From positions 1,500,501 to 1,564,500 of the forward strand of contig NC_016622.1 of NCBI RefSeq assembly GCF_000283655.1: 64,000 nucleotides of DNA, read 5' to 3'. Positions 34,130 to 42,396 of this stretch are shown here, in pieces. The notes beneath the pieces were generated by a model that worked only from the letters and a program-made list of their open reading frames with translations, did no database searches and had not been told where the DNA came from. Position 1 is the stretch's first letter, and each line of letters starts with the position of its first letter. Both the position numbers and the translations under genes were made by a program. The stretch is from Azospirillum lipoferum 4B (GTDB taxonomy: Bacteria > Pseudomonadota > Alphaproteobacteria > Azospirillales > Azospirillaceae).

Positions 34130-34158
34130 CCTCGACCCGATCGGTCGGGGCTTTTTTT
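34130..34158 (+). terminator. Intrinsic terminator between SAM-II aptamer and metZ
   Basis: Eight-base stem CCTCGACC/GGTCGGGG (one G-T pair) with loop CGATC, followed by C and seven T. Lying between the aptamer and the start codon, it suggests control by transcription termination. Confidence 0.85.
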
Positions 34159-34208
34159 GTTTTCGGCCGGCCCTGCCCCACCGGCGATCTTCAGGGGAGA
34201 GTGGCGGA

Positions 34209-35417
34209 ATGTCGCGCACCGATCATCGCAATCCGAACGTCTCGGGCCTGCGCCCGCGGTCCAAGCTGGTTCATGGCGGCATCCGCCGCTCGCAGTTCGA
34301 CGAGACCTGCGAGGCGCTGTACCAGACCTCCGGCTTCGTCTACGGCTCGGCCGAGGAGGCGGAGAACGCCTTCGCCAACGACGGCTCGCGCCATGTCTAT
34401 TCCCGGTTCCGCAACCCGACATCGGCGATGTTCGAGGATCGGCTGGCCGAATATGAAGGGGCGGAGTGGGCCTATGCCACCTCCAGCGGCATGGCTGCGG
34501 TGCATGGCGCGCTGATGAGCGGGCTGCGGACCGGCGACCGGGTGGTGGCGCCGCGTTCGCTCTTCATCTCCTGCTACTGGATCGTCAAGGAGCTGTGCAG
34601 CCGCTTCGGCATCGAATCGGTGTTCGTCGACGGCACCGATCTGGCGGAGTGGGAAGAGGCGCTGTCCAAGCCGACCAAGGCGGTCTTCCTGGAAACCCCG
34701 TCGAACCCCGGCCTGGAGGTCGTCGACCTGGAAGCCGTCTGCAAGCTGGCCCACGCAGCGGGTGCGGTGGTCGTCGCCGACAACGCCTTCGCGACGCCGG
34801 TGCTGCAGCGCCCGTTCGAGTTCGGCGCCGACGTCGTCATCTATTCGGCAACCAAGCACATCGACGGCCAGGGCCGCTGCCTGGGCGGCGTCATCCTGGC
34901 CAAGGACAGGAAGTACGGGTCGGACGTCATCCATCCCTTCCTGCGCCACACCGGCCCGACCATTTCCCCCTTCAATTCCTGGCTGCTGCTGAAGGGCATG
35001 GAGACGCTGGAGCTGCGCGTGCACGCCCAGTCGGCGGCGGCGCTGCAGGTGGCGGAGTTCCTGGAAAGCCATCCCAAGGTCGCCCAGGTGCTCTATCCGC
35101 TGCTGCCCAGCCACCCGCAATACGATCTGGTGCGCAAGCAGATGACCGGCGGCGGCAACATGCTGTCGGTCTTCCTGAAGGGCGGCAAGACCGAGGCGTT
35201 CAATGCCCTGAACGGCCTGCGGATGGTGATGATCTCCAACAATCTCGGCGATTCGAAGAGCCTGATCACCCACCCCGCCACCACCACCCATTCCAAGCTG
35301 ACCGACGAGGAAAAGGTCGCCGCCCGGATCGAACCCGGCCTGCTGCGCCTGTCCGTTGGTCTCGAGGACCCGCAGGACATCATCGAAGATCTCGACCGCG
35401 CGCTCGCCGAGGCGTAA
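34209..35417 (+). CDS. metZ: O-succinylhomoserine sulfhydrylase
   Basis: A 402-residue PLP enzyme of the Cys/Met family. It begins with NPNVSGLRPRSKLVHGGIRRSQFDETCEAL, has YSRFRNPTSAMFEDRLAEYEGAEWAYATSSGMAAV and binds PLP through K216 in IYSATKHIDGQGRCLGG. The GQGR motif after the lysine and the N-terminal region mark the MetZ branch, which makes homocysteine directly from O-succinylhomoserine and sulfide. The upstream SAM-II riboswitch supports a methionine role. With metC 25 kb away the organism has parts of both direct sulfhydrylation and transsulfuration. Confidence 0.92.
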   Translation: MSRTDHRNPNVSGLRPRSKLVHGGIRRSQFDETCEALYQTSGFVYGSAEEAENAFANDGSRHVYSRFRNPTSAMFEDRLAEYEGAEWAYATSSGMAAVHGALMSGLRTGDRVVAPRSLFISCYWIVKELCSRFGIESVFVDGTDLAEWEEALSKPTKAVFLETPSNPGLEVVDLEAVCKLAHAAGAVVVADNAFATPVLQRPFEFGADVVIYSATKHIDGQGRCLGGVILAKDRKYGSDVIHPFLRHTGPTISPFNSWLLLKGMETLELRVHAQSAAALQVAEFLESHPKVAQVLYPLLPSHPQYDLVRKQMTGGGNMLSVFLKGGKTEAFNALNGLRMVMISNNLGDSKSLITHPATTTHSKLTDEEKVAARIEPGLLRLSVGLEDPQDIIEDLDRALAEA

Positions 35418-35427
35418 AGATCGTGCC

Positions 35428-35452
35428 GGAACTTATGCTGCAGTGCAGCGTT
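35428..35452 (+). promoter_or_regulatory. EcfG-type general stress promoter before the phasin gene
   Basis: GGAAC at 35428-35432, a 16-base spacer, and CGTT at 35449-35452 match the EcfG (sigma-EcfG/PhyR regulon) consensus GGAAC-N16/17-CGTT exactly. The start codon is 48 bp further on. Confidence 0.65.
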
Positions 35453-35499
35453 GACGCTGAAGCTCCGGTTCCGGCAACGATTTGAGAGAGGCGACGCCC

Positions 35500-36015
35500 A
35501 TGTCACGACAGAACGCCGGCAACGGCCATCCCACCGACAGGCTTCTCGCGGTGGCGGGCCAGCTCACCAAGACCGGCCTTCGCAGCAGCGAAATGGGCGT
35601 CGCGGCAGCTCAGACCATCGGCTACCGCACGGCAATGATGGCGGCGGCGATGTCGAACCCCATCGACTTCGCCAACCCGGAATTCATCCGCATGGGGGCC
35701 GAAAAGGTCGAAGCGGCGGTGGAGGCTTTCCATGCCGTCGCCACCGGCATCAGCGAATTCGGGCAGGCCTGGTTCACCATGGTGACGAAGCAGACCCAGG
35801 CGGCTGCCGTCACCATCGGCGGCCTTGCCGCGTGCAAGAATCCGGTGGAGATCGCCGACGTTCAACAGCGCCTGCTGGCCGACGCGGTCGATGCCGGCAT
35901 CCATGCCAACCTGCGCCTGATCGAGGCGACGGCGGCGCTGGCCGCCGCCGGCATGACCCCCGCCTACCGCAAGGTGCGGGCAAACGCCCGCCGCCTAGCC
36001 CGCGAACAGGCCTGA
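35500..36015 (+). CDS. Phasin-family protein
   Basis: A 171-residue alanine-rich, amphipathic helical protein without cysteine-rich or catalytic motifs. It contains the phasin-like blocks VAAAQTIGYRTAMMAAAMSNPIDFANPEF and GAEKVEAAVEAFHAVATGISEFGQAWFTMVTKQTQ. Phasins coat polyhydroxyalkanoate granules, which Azospirillum accumulates heavily. The ATG at 35500 has GAGAGAGG upstream. It has its own EcfG-type promoter, in line with phasins being general-stress genes in related bacteria. Confidence 0.8.
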   Translation: MSRQNAGNGHPTDRLLAVAGQLTKTGLRSSEMGVAAAQTIGYRTAMMAAAMSNPIDFANPEFIRMGAEKVEAAVEAFHAVATGISEFGQAWFTMVTKQTQAAAVTIGGLAACKNPVEIADVQQRLLADAVDAGIHANLRLIEATAALAAAGMTPAYRKVRANARRLAREQA

Positions 36016-36019
36016 TCGC

Positions 36020-36976
36020 TCACACCACGTCCGCCGGAGCCAGACGGCAGCAGCTGCCGTCATGCTCCACCTGGATGGTGGCGTGGCCGATGCCGAAGCG
36101 ATCCTTCAGCACCGACGAGATTTCCAGCAGCAGCGCGTCGTCCTGGTTCATGCCGGGACGGACCAGATGGGCGGTCAGCGCGGTTTCCGTCGTGCTGATC
36201 GGCCAGATGTGCAGGTCATGCACCGCGGCGACGCCCGGCAGTCCGGCCAGATAGCGCTCCACCCCCGCCCGGTCGATGCCGTCGGGCACCGCATTCATCG
36301 CCAGCCGCACCGAATCGCGCAGCAATCCCCAGGTGCCGGCGACGATCACCAGCGCGATCACGATGCTGGTCACCGGGTCCAGCCAGAACCAGCCGGTGAA
36401 GCGGATGGCCAGCGCCGCCGCCACCACGCCGACGGACACCGCCGCGTCCGCCACCATGTGCAGATAGGCGCCGCGCAGGTTGATGTCCTGCTTCTGCCCG
36501 CCGATGAACAGCCAGGCGGTCCAGCTGTTGATGACGATGCCGATCGCCGCCACCACCATGACCGTGGTCTCCGCCACCGGTTCGGGTTCCACCAGCCGGG
36601 TCGCCGCCTCCAGCAGGATGGCGCCGACGGCGATCAGCAGGATCATCGCGTTCAGCAGCGACGCCAGGATCGAGGCGTTCCCGAAGCCGTAGGTGTAGCG
36701 CCCTTCCGGCAGACGTCGCCCCAGCCACGCCGCCCCCCAGGCCAGCAGCAGCCCCATCACGTCGCTGAGGTTGTGCCCGGCGTCCGCCAGCAGCGCGGTC
36801 GAGTTGGCAAGCAGCCCATAGACCGCCTCCACCACCACGAAGCCGATGTTCAGCAGCGCGCCCAGAGCGAAGGAACGGTCGTAGCCGGCGGGGGCGTGAT
36901 GATGGCCGCCATGGGTATGGGGGCCGTGGGTGTGACCGCCATGGGAATGGCCGCCGTGGGTGTGTCCATGCGGCAT
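36020..36976 (-). CDS. Cation diffusion facilitator family metal exporter
   Basis: A 318-residue CDF transporter. The N-terminus is a histidine- and glycine-rich metal-binding tail (HGHTHGGHSHGGHTHGPHTH). Six helices follow, with the metal-site motifs HNLSD in TM2 (LLADAGHNLSD) and HMVAD in TM5. The cytoplasmic C-terminal domain contains VAAVHDLHIWPISTTETALTAHL. Zn, Co or Ni are possible substrates; the paired H/D site favours zinc and similar ions (ZitB/DmeF type). ATG 36976 is chosen because the His-rich tail starts there. It converges with the phasin gene with a 4-bp gap. Confidence 0.9.
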   Translation of the reverse strand: MPHGHTHGGHSHGGHTHGPHTHGGHHHAPAGYDRSFALGALLNIGFVVVEAVYGLLANSTALLADAGHNLSDVMGLLLAWGAAWLGRRLPEGRYTYGFGNASILASLLNAMILLIAVGAILLEAATRLVEPEPVAETTVMVVAAIGIVINSWTAWLFIGGQKQDINLRGAYLHMVADAAVSVGVVAAALAIRFTGWFWLDPVTSIVIALVIVAGTWGLLRDSVRLAMNAVPDGIDRAGVERYLAGLPGVAAVHDLHIWPISTTETALTAHLVRPGMNQDDALLLEISSVLKDRFGIGHATIQVEHDGSCCRLAPADVV

Positions 36977-37143
36977 GATGGAAAGCCTCGTCGGAAGGTG
37001 CATTGCAGCACACGCAACCATGGGCCCGCCGTCGCAGGAGGGCAAGAGCCGCGCAACGGTGGTCCGCCCCCTCTTGCGCCGATCCGCTGCGGCGCCTAGC
37101 TTCGCGCGGTCACTCACACCAACCGTGAACGAAGGAATTGGTC

Positions 37144-37563
37144 ATGAAGGCGCGCGTCACCTGGGTGGACGGCAAGATGTTCGTCGGCGAATCCGGCAGC
37201 GGCCATGCCGTGGTGATGGATGGCGCGCCCGAATCCGGCGGTCGCAACGCCGGCATCCGTCCGATGGAAATGCTGCTGATCGGGATGGGCGGCTGCACCT
37301 GTTTCGATATCGTGATGATCCTGGAGAAGGGCCGCCAGCAGATCACCGACTGCGTCGCCGCCATCGAGGCCGAGCGGGCGGAGACCGACCCGAAGGTCTT
37401 CACCAAGATCCACGTCCACTTCACGGTGACAGGCCGCAAGCTGGATCCGGCCAAGGTGGAGCGCGCCATTGCGCTGTCGGCGGAAAAATACTGCTCCGCC
37501 TCCATCATGCTGGGCCAGACCGCGACCATCACCCACGACTTCGAGGTGGTCGAGGCGCCGTAA
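37144..37563 (+). CDS. OsmC/Ohr-family protein (YhfA type)
   Basis: A 139-residue OsmC-fold protein with the redox cysteines C51/C53 in GMGGCTCFDIVMILEKGRQ and C117 in EKYCSASIMLG. The pattern matches the YhfA subgroup, which reduces peroxides or binds small hydrophobic molecules; the true substrate is not known. ATG 37144 has AAGGA eight bases upstream. The gene is divergent from the CDF exporter. Confidence 0.87.
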   Translation: MKARVTWVDGKMFVGESGSGHAVVMDGAPESGGRNAGIRPMEMLLIGMGGCTCFDIVMILEKGRQQITDCVAAIEAERAETDPKVFTKIHVHFTVTGRKLDPAKVERAIALSAEKYCSASIMLGQTATITHDFEVVEAP

Positions 37564-37660
37564 GGGCACCCTCCGCGGTTGCCGCCACCTTTTTCAGTTG
37601 CATCCATACGCATGAAAAGCGAAGGATCGGGCGAACCTTCCGCTCCTTCGCGATCATCGC

Positions 37661-39754
37661 GTGCGCATTCTCGCTCTGCTCATCCTTGTTGCTGCCTTCC
37701 CCGCCCTTGCCGACGACGAGCGATCCAGCCTGTCCGGATCAAGCCTGTCCGATTGGGGCGGGGTCGGGCTTTTGCAGATGCCGACTGCGCGGATGGCTCC
37801 CGACGGATCGATGAGCGGCGGGTTGACGGCGCTCGGCGACCTGCACCGTCACTATGCCATCTCCGCGCAGCCGCTGCCCTGGCTTGAGGTCACGGCGCGC
37901 AACAGCGCCTATCCCGGCTATTACGGCCTCAGCGAACCCGGCCTGGACCTCAAGCTTCGCCTGCGGCGGGAGGACGAACATGGTCCGGCACTGGTCATCG
38001 GCGGACGTGACGTGACCGGCTCCGGGCTCGACCTGCCGGGCAAGGGGCGCTTCGCCGGTGAGTACATTGCCCTGTCGCGCCGCTGGTGGGACCTGGACCT
38101 CACGGTCGGCATGGGATGGGGGACGCTCGGCGAGGCCGGGCAATTGCGCAATCCGCTGCGCTTCCTGGGCGGCCGGTTCCGCCGCGACCGCGACCCATCG
38201 GCATGGCCGACCAGCCGCGGACCAGGGGCATGGTTCAGCGGCGAGCGGGTGGCCCTGTTCGGCGGGGCGGAATGGCACATGCCGGCCATGGGACCGCTGG
38301 AAGGGCTGAGCCTGAAGCTGGAGTCATCCGGCGACCGTTTCCGGGCGCAGCGGCAGGACGAGCCGGGCTTCGATCCCGGCAGCCGCTACAGCCTCGGCCT
38401 GTCCTGGCGCCCGGTCTCCTGGGCCGATCTGGGCGCCGCCTATGAACAGGGGCGGCGGATGATGCTGCGCCTGTCGGTCCGTTTCGATCCAGCTGTGGAT
38501 GCCGACCGCTTCCAACGCCCTCCCCCTGCGGTCGGGCCGCGGCCGTCGGAGGGGGCTGCGCTGTCGGCGGAGGCCATCGCGCTGGTCGCCCGCAGCCGCG
38601 GCCTGCCCGCGCGGTCCGCCCGCATCGACGGCGACGTGGCGACCCTCTGGCTCGACCCGGCCGGCGGCGGGCGTCTGCCGCTGGCACGCGAAGTCGGCGA
38701 CGCGGCACGGCTGCTTGCCGATCTCGCCCCGCCGCAGGTGGAGAGGCTGCGCGTGGTCACCGGTGCGGCGGGAATCGCGTCCGCCGCCACCACCCTGCTG
38801 CGCCGCGATCTGGAGCGGGCCGCCGGTCACCGCGGCAGTTCCGAAGAGATCTGGCGCACGACCGTCATAGAGCCGTCCGCCGGCCCGGTGCCGGACTGGC
38901 GTCCGCGGCTCGACCTGTCGACCCGGCTGGTCGCGACCTTCGATCTGGCGGAACTTGGAACCCCGCTCACCCAACGCACCCACACCGATGTGATGCTGCG
39001 CGGCGAGCCTGTTCGCGGGCTGGTGCTCGGCGGCGGCCTGCGCATGAACGCCGCAAGCGACATCGACCTGCTCGATACCAACGCCCTGCCGGCCGCCCAT
39101 CCGGTGCGTAGCGACCTGCCGCGCTATGTGGACCGCCCGCTGTCGCTCGACCATGCCTATGCGGCGTGGTTCGCCAACCCGGTGGACGGGCTGACCACGC
39201 GGCTGTCGCTGGGCCAGTTGGAAGAGATGTATGGCGGCATCGGCGCGGAGGCTCTGTACCAGCCGCTGGCCGCCCGCTGGGCTCTCGGCCTCGACCTCAA
39301 TCAGGTCTGGAAGCGGCGGCCGGACAACCTGTTCGGCATCGACCAAGACGATGCGCGCGGCACCGGCCATGCCAGCCTCTATTGGGAGGCGCCGGGGGCG
39401 GGCACCACCACGGCGTTGCGGCTTGGGCGCTATCTCGGCGGCGACTGGGGCGGAACGGTGGAGGTGATGCGGCGCTTCGACGGCGGCATCGGCCTGACCG
39501 CCCACGCCACCTGGACCGAGGGGCCGGACGGCGCCCAAAGCCGCTTCGGCGGGCGGATGGATTGGGGGCTGGCGCTGGTGGTGCCGATCGGGGCATCGGG
39601 CTCGATGCCGGTCGGCGGCACCGTCGAGACGGCGGTGCGCACGCTGGGGCGCGATGCCGGGCAGCGCCTGCAGCAGCCGCTGCCGCTCTACGACCTGCGG
39701 GTGCCGGGAGGCTACGGCCGCCTCGCCGGCACATGGTCCCGCCTCTTGAACTGA
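37661..39754 (+). CDS. YjbH-family outer-membrane protein
   Basis: A 697-residue exported protein. GTG start, Sec signal peptide RILALLILVAAFPALA, then SSLSDWGGVGLLQMPTARMAPDGSMSGGLT, the opening of the YjbH/GfcD family. The rest alternates amphipathic strands as expected for a large outer-membrane beta barrel, with a periplasmic insert about 280-370. YjbH proteins are tied to exopolysaccharide export, and in E. coli the partner genes are yjbEFG, which are absent here, so it stands alone. No obvious defect. Confidence 0.8.
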   Translation: MRILALLILVAAFPALADDERSSLSGSSLSDWGGVGLLQMPTARMAPDGSMSGGLTALGDLHRHYAISAQPLPWLEVTARNSAYPGYYGLSEPGLDLKLRLRREDEHGPALVIGGRDVTGSGLDLPGKGRFAGEYIALSRRWWDLDLTVGMGWGTLGEAGQLRNPLRFLGGRFRRDRDPSAWPTSRGPGAWFSGERVALFGGAEWHMPAMGPLEGLSLKLESSGDRFRAQRQDEPGFDPGSRYSLGLSWRPVSWADLGAAYEQGRRMMLRLSVRFDPAVDADRFQRPPPAVGPRPSEGAALSAEAIALVARSRGLPARSARIDGDVATLWLDPAGGGRLPLAREVGDAARLLADLAPPQVERLRVVTGAAGIASAATTLLRRDLERAAGHRGSSEEIWRTTVIEPSAGPVPDWRPRLDLSTRLVATFDLAELGTPLTQRTHTDVMLRGEPVRGLVLGGGLRMNAASDIDLLDTNALPAAHPVRSDLPRYVDRPLSLDHAYAAWFANPVDGLTTRLSLGQLEEMYGGIGAEALYQPLAARWALGLDLNQVWKRRPDNLFGIDQDDARGTGHASLYWEAPGAGTTTALRLGRYLGGDWGGTVEVMRRFDGGIGLTAHATWTEGPDGAQSRFGGRMDWGLALVVPIGASGSMPVGGTVETAVRTLGRDAGQRLQQPLPLYDLRVPGGYGRLAGTWSRLLN

Positions 39755-39756
39755 GG

Positions 39757-40134
39757 TCAGCGGGCCGGCGCAGCGGTGGGGGTCGTGGCGGCGGTATGCG
39801 GGTCGAGGACCACGGTCGTCCATTGGCCCTGCCGGTCCATGGCGCTGGCGACGTACCGGTCGCCATCCTTGCGGAAATCACGCACCGACACAAAGCCGGC
39901 GGCGCTGAGCTGATTCAGCAGCGTGGTCTGCTGCAATTCGACCGGCTTCTGACCGGGAACGCGGCGGGCGCGCATATCGGACGAGGCTCCGCCGGAGCGT
40001 CCCATGCCGGTCGACATTGATCCGTCGGTGCCTGTGCTGCCGGAATAGGTGCTTGAATAGGTATGTTGCGCCATCACGGCGGGAGCCGCCGCGAGCGTGA
40101 TGGCGAAAGCCGCCAACCAGAGCCTGCTCTTCAT
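39757..40134 (-). CDS. Small exported hypothetical protein
   Basis: A 125-residue protein with a Sec signal peptide ([21 protein letters not shown], cleavage before QHTYSS). A serine/glycine-rich low-complexity stretch is followed by a short folded region with [39 protein letters not shown], reminiscent of PepSY-like periplasmic modules. Function unknown. I chose the ATG at 40134 because it has a GGAGAGGAAAAG ribosome-binding site and starts the signal peptide; a longer frame extension does not. It overlaps no gene and converges with yjbH. Confidence 0.65.
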   Translation of the reverse strand: MKSRLWLAAFAITLAAAPAVMAQHTYSSTYSGSTGTDGSMSTGMGRSGGASSDMRARRVPGQKPVELQQTTLLNQLSAAGFVSVRDFRKDGDRYVASAMDRQGQWTTVVLDPHTAATTPTAAPAR

Positions 40135-40497
40135 CTTTTCCTCTCCTGCGGATGGTCGCCGCGACCGGAGCGCGGCGTCGCCGGAGGTCGAACCGCCGGC
40201 CGTCAGGGGAAGGAAACGCCCAAGAGCGCCGATTGTTGCATAAATGCCAGAGCACCAAGGTCGGAGCATGCACGGCTATTCCGGACAATACAGGAATCGG
40301 GAACATCGTGCCCGCGGCATTGTTCTGTACTTCGAATGCCGCCGCACCGGTTGTGCTTACCGTCACCTTGGCCCGTCTTTCCGGAGTGGAAGACACCGGG
40401 GTGCGGAAATGACGGGACGGCGGATGCGTCCAAGACTTGTCTCATGCGCGACGCCAGAAGTTCTTTGCATATCTTCGGCCGAGCGAGGGAGGGTATG
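40135..40497. other. Intergenic region upstream of the DUF1328 gene
   Basis: About 360 bp with no supported gene on either strand. It holds an EcfG-like promoter at 40300-40324 and, at its right end, the unusually strong ribosome-binding site of the small membrane protein. Confidence 0.55.
40300..40324 (+). promoter_or_regulatory. EcfG-like promoter before the DUF1328 gene
   Basis: GGAAC at 40300-40304, a 17-base spacer and GTT at 40322-40324. The base before GTT is T instead of the preferred C, so the match is a little weaker than at the phasin gene. It would give a leader of about 165 nt. Confidence 0.45.
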
Positions 40498-40662
40498 ATG
40501 CTCTATTGGGCTCTTGTTTTCTTCGTCATCGCGCTCATCGCCGGCGCGCTCGGGTTCGGTGGGATCGCCTCGGCCAGTTCCGGCGTCGCACAGATCCTGT
40601 TCTTCCTGTTCCTGGTGCTGTTCGCCATCAGCCTGATCATGGGTCTGGTCCGGCGACGGTAG
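40498..40662 (+). CDS. DUF1328 small membrane protein
   Basis: A 54-residue protein with two hydrophobic helices ([20 protein letters not shown] and the second from about 28-50) and a basic end VRRR, the exact form of the DUF1328 (YtjA) family, which is small, membrane-bound and often stress induced. The ribosome-binding site GAGGGAGGG sits four bases before ATG 40498 (an ATG at 40495 is also in frame). AGGGAGGGT (40486-40494) is perfectly complementary to nine bases of the FNR-box small RNAs. The EcfG-like promoter upstream suggests general stress control. Confidence 0.87.
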   Translation: MLYWALVFFVIALIAGALGFGGIASASSGVAQILFFLFLVLFAISLIMGLVRRR

Positions 40663-40970
40663 CGCCGGGGCAGCCACCGGGCGATCCGGCGATGGCTTAC
40701 CCGTTTTGGGATGGAACCATCGGCGGATCGTCCGGTTGATTGCGGCATCTCCTGAGGCTGCTAGACTCTCTCCCCCAGAGGCCACGTCAGGGCCGGCAAG
40801 CCAGGACGGTGCTTCGATTGTCCCCGCCTTCGGCGGCGTCTCCCCCGGACGCCGCCGTTCCTTTTTCGCACCGCCAGAGACGCAGCCAGAGACGCAGACG
40901 GTGTGCGGACATGAGAACGGGGCGCCCGGCGACCGGACACCCCGTGTTCAACAAGGCTCGATACTGCGGT

Positions 40971-41825
40971 TCAGGCGTCCGCATCCTCCCCCGGATCGCG
41001 GCCTTCCATCAGCAGGCGGAGCGCGCGACGGCCGCGCGACAGGCGCGATTTCACCGTCCCGATCGAAATGGCGAGAATATCGGCCGCTTCGTTGTAGGAA
41101 ATCCCCTCCAGGCCGATCAGCAGCACGACCTCCCGCTGTTCGTTCGGCAGCAGGGCGAGCGCGCGACGCAGGTCGCGAAGTTCCATCCGCACGAATTGCG
41201 ACCCCGGTGCCGCGCCGATGGCAGCCTGCGCCTCAGCGTCGATGTCGACCACCGGCTGGCGGCGGCGAACGCCGTTGATGTGCAGGTTGCGCAGGATGGT
41301 GAACAGCCAGGCGCGCAGGTTGGTGCCGGGCCGCCACAGATGCAGGCGGGACAGCGCGCGTTCAAGGCATTCCTGGACCAGATCGTCGGCCAGCGTGGCA
41401 TCGCGCACCATGGCGCGGGCGAAACGGCGCAGGCGCGGGATTTCCTCTTCGATCTGCCGGATCACCGCCGGATCAGGCGGGGCATTGGGATCTGGACGGA
41501 ATTCGTCGGCGGCGGGCGTAGCGGCGGCTGGGTCGATGTGGGCCGCGTCCATCTCGGTTGCGTCATTCTTAGCCGCATCGCTTCCGGCTTCGGCCTCGAT
41601 GGCCTCGGCATGAACGTTCAAATGGGTCTCCGTCTGAGCCGCGGCATTCTGCGCGCCGTTGGTGGCGGCGCGGCCGTTGCGGGCATCGGTGGGGTCCTGG
41701 TCAGTGTACGTCGGCGCGCAGTCCGAACGGGTCCGGCCGACGGCCTCGGCGCCGAAGGCTACAGGCTCGACCGGGGCCGGGCCGCGCATTCGGTGGCTCA
41801 AGGTGGTCGCGACGTGGTTCGCCAT
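40971..41825 (-). CDS. ECF-type RNA polymerase sigma factor with long N-terminal extension
   Basis: A 284-residue sigma-70-family protein. The C-terminal 165 residues are a standard ECF sigma factor: region 2 (IPRLRRFARAMVRDATLADDLVQECLERAL, then LRAWLFTILRNLHINGVRRR) and region 4 (LALLPNEQREVVLLIGLEGISYNEAADILAISIGTVKSRLSRGRRAL). The first ~120 residues are acidic, alanine-rich and without recognisable fold, which is unusual. The region 2 sequence resembles EcfG-like factors, but no nepR or phyR is adjacent, so I do not call it EcfG. ATG 41825 follows AAGGAGG at thirteen bases; a GTG at 41861 is an alternative. Confidence 0.82.
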   Translation of the reverse strand: MANHVATTLSHRMRGPAPVEPVAFGAEAVGRTRSDCAPTYTDQDPTDARNGRAATNGAQNAAAQTETHLNVHAEAIEAEAGSDAAKNDATEMDAAHIDPAAATPAADEFRPDPNAPPDPAVIRQIEEEIPRLRRFARAMVRDATLADDLVQECLERALSRLHLWRPGTNLRAWLFTILRNLHINGVRRRQPVVDIDAEAQAAIGAAPGSQFVRMELRDLRRALALLPNEQREVVLLIGLEGISYNEAADILAISIGTVKSRLSRGRRALRLLMEGRDPGEDADA

Positions 41826-41911
41826 CGGTGAAACGATGCCTCCTTCAATGCCGTTCGCCACGGCCGTACCGACCGCTTTCGCGGTTCTCCGGCACTGCCG
41901 GGGCCTCCGGC

Positions 41912-41955
41912 GCGACGGCCCCGGACGAGGAGTGCTTCCTTCATCCGGGGCCGTC
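41912..41955 (-). promoter_or_regulatory. Leader hairpin or terminator before the sigma factor gene
   Basis: Arms CGACGGCCCCGGA (41912-41924) and TCCGGGGCCGTCG (41943-41955) are perfectly complementary with an 18-base loop. It lies 87-130 bp upstream of the sigma factor start and reads into that gene on the minus strand. Confidence 0.5.
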
Positions 41956-42174
41956 GAATTTGCAGCCGATTATCTGGCCCGATCCCTACGTAATGAGCGT
42001 ACAAAGGGGCTGCCAGTTGGGAAAAAGGCTAGTGGGTCATACAATCGGGACAGATTACCCATAGAGTACCCCGTGTATCCCAGGGCAATCACCGTTCGGG
42101 CATTGGCTTAAAAATTGGTCCTTCGTTATCTCTCCAACACGATTGGAGGACGCATGACCAACTTTAAAATAAAA

Positions 42175-42213
42175 AGACCGACCAAGACACGCCGGTCGGT
42201 CTATGAATTTTTT
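42175..42213 (+). terminator. Terminator-like hairpin in the lytic transglycosylase leader
   Basis: Perfect nine-base stem AGACCGACC/GGTCGGTCT with a ten-base loop, preceded by an A-rich run and followed by ATGAATTTTTT. It could end transcription in either direction or act as an attenuator. Confidence 0.6.
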
Positions 42214-42396
42214 ATTGGTGGCGCCACATCAAGCAGTTTTGGCGACGTAGTGACAGGCAGCCTGCCTTCCGTTTTGCATTATGCCGTCAAATCTGCCGTT
42301 TGGTGCAGCAGACGCAGCGGCGTCCTCCCTGTGAGTTCTGACCTCGACCTTTCGATGGTCTCGAACGGTTTCAACAAAATCATACAGGGGGGTCCG

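Larger units (their letters stand above)
41826..42396. other. Divergent intergenic region sigma factor / lytic transglycosylase
   Basis: About 570 bp. It contains a 13-base perfect inverted repeat at 41912-41955, an AT-rich stretch at 42100-42215 and a terminator-like hairpin at 42175-42213. An open frame from 42154 with a good ribosome-binding site runs in phase into the lytic transglycosylase; see that entry. Confidence 0.5.

Noticed and set aside
41830-41858. EcfG-like promoter (CGAAC-N17-CGTT) for the sigma factor gene
   Set aside because: The -35 lacks GG, and the predicted start would fall at or inside the start codon.
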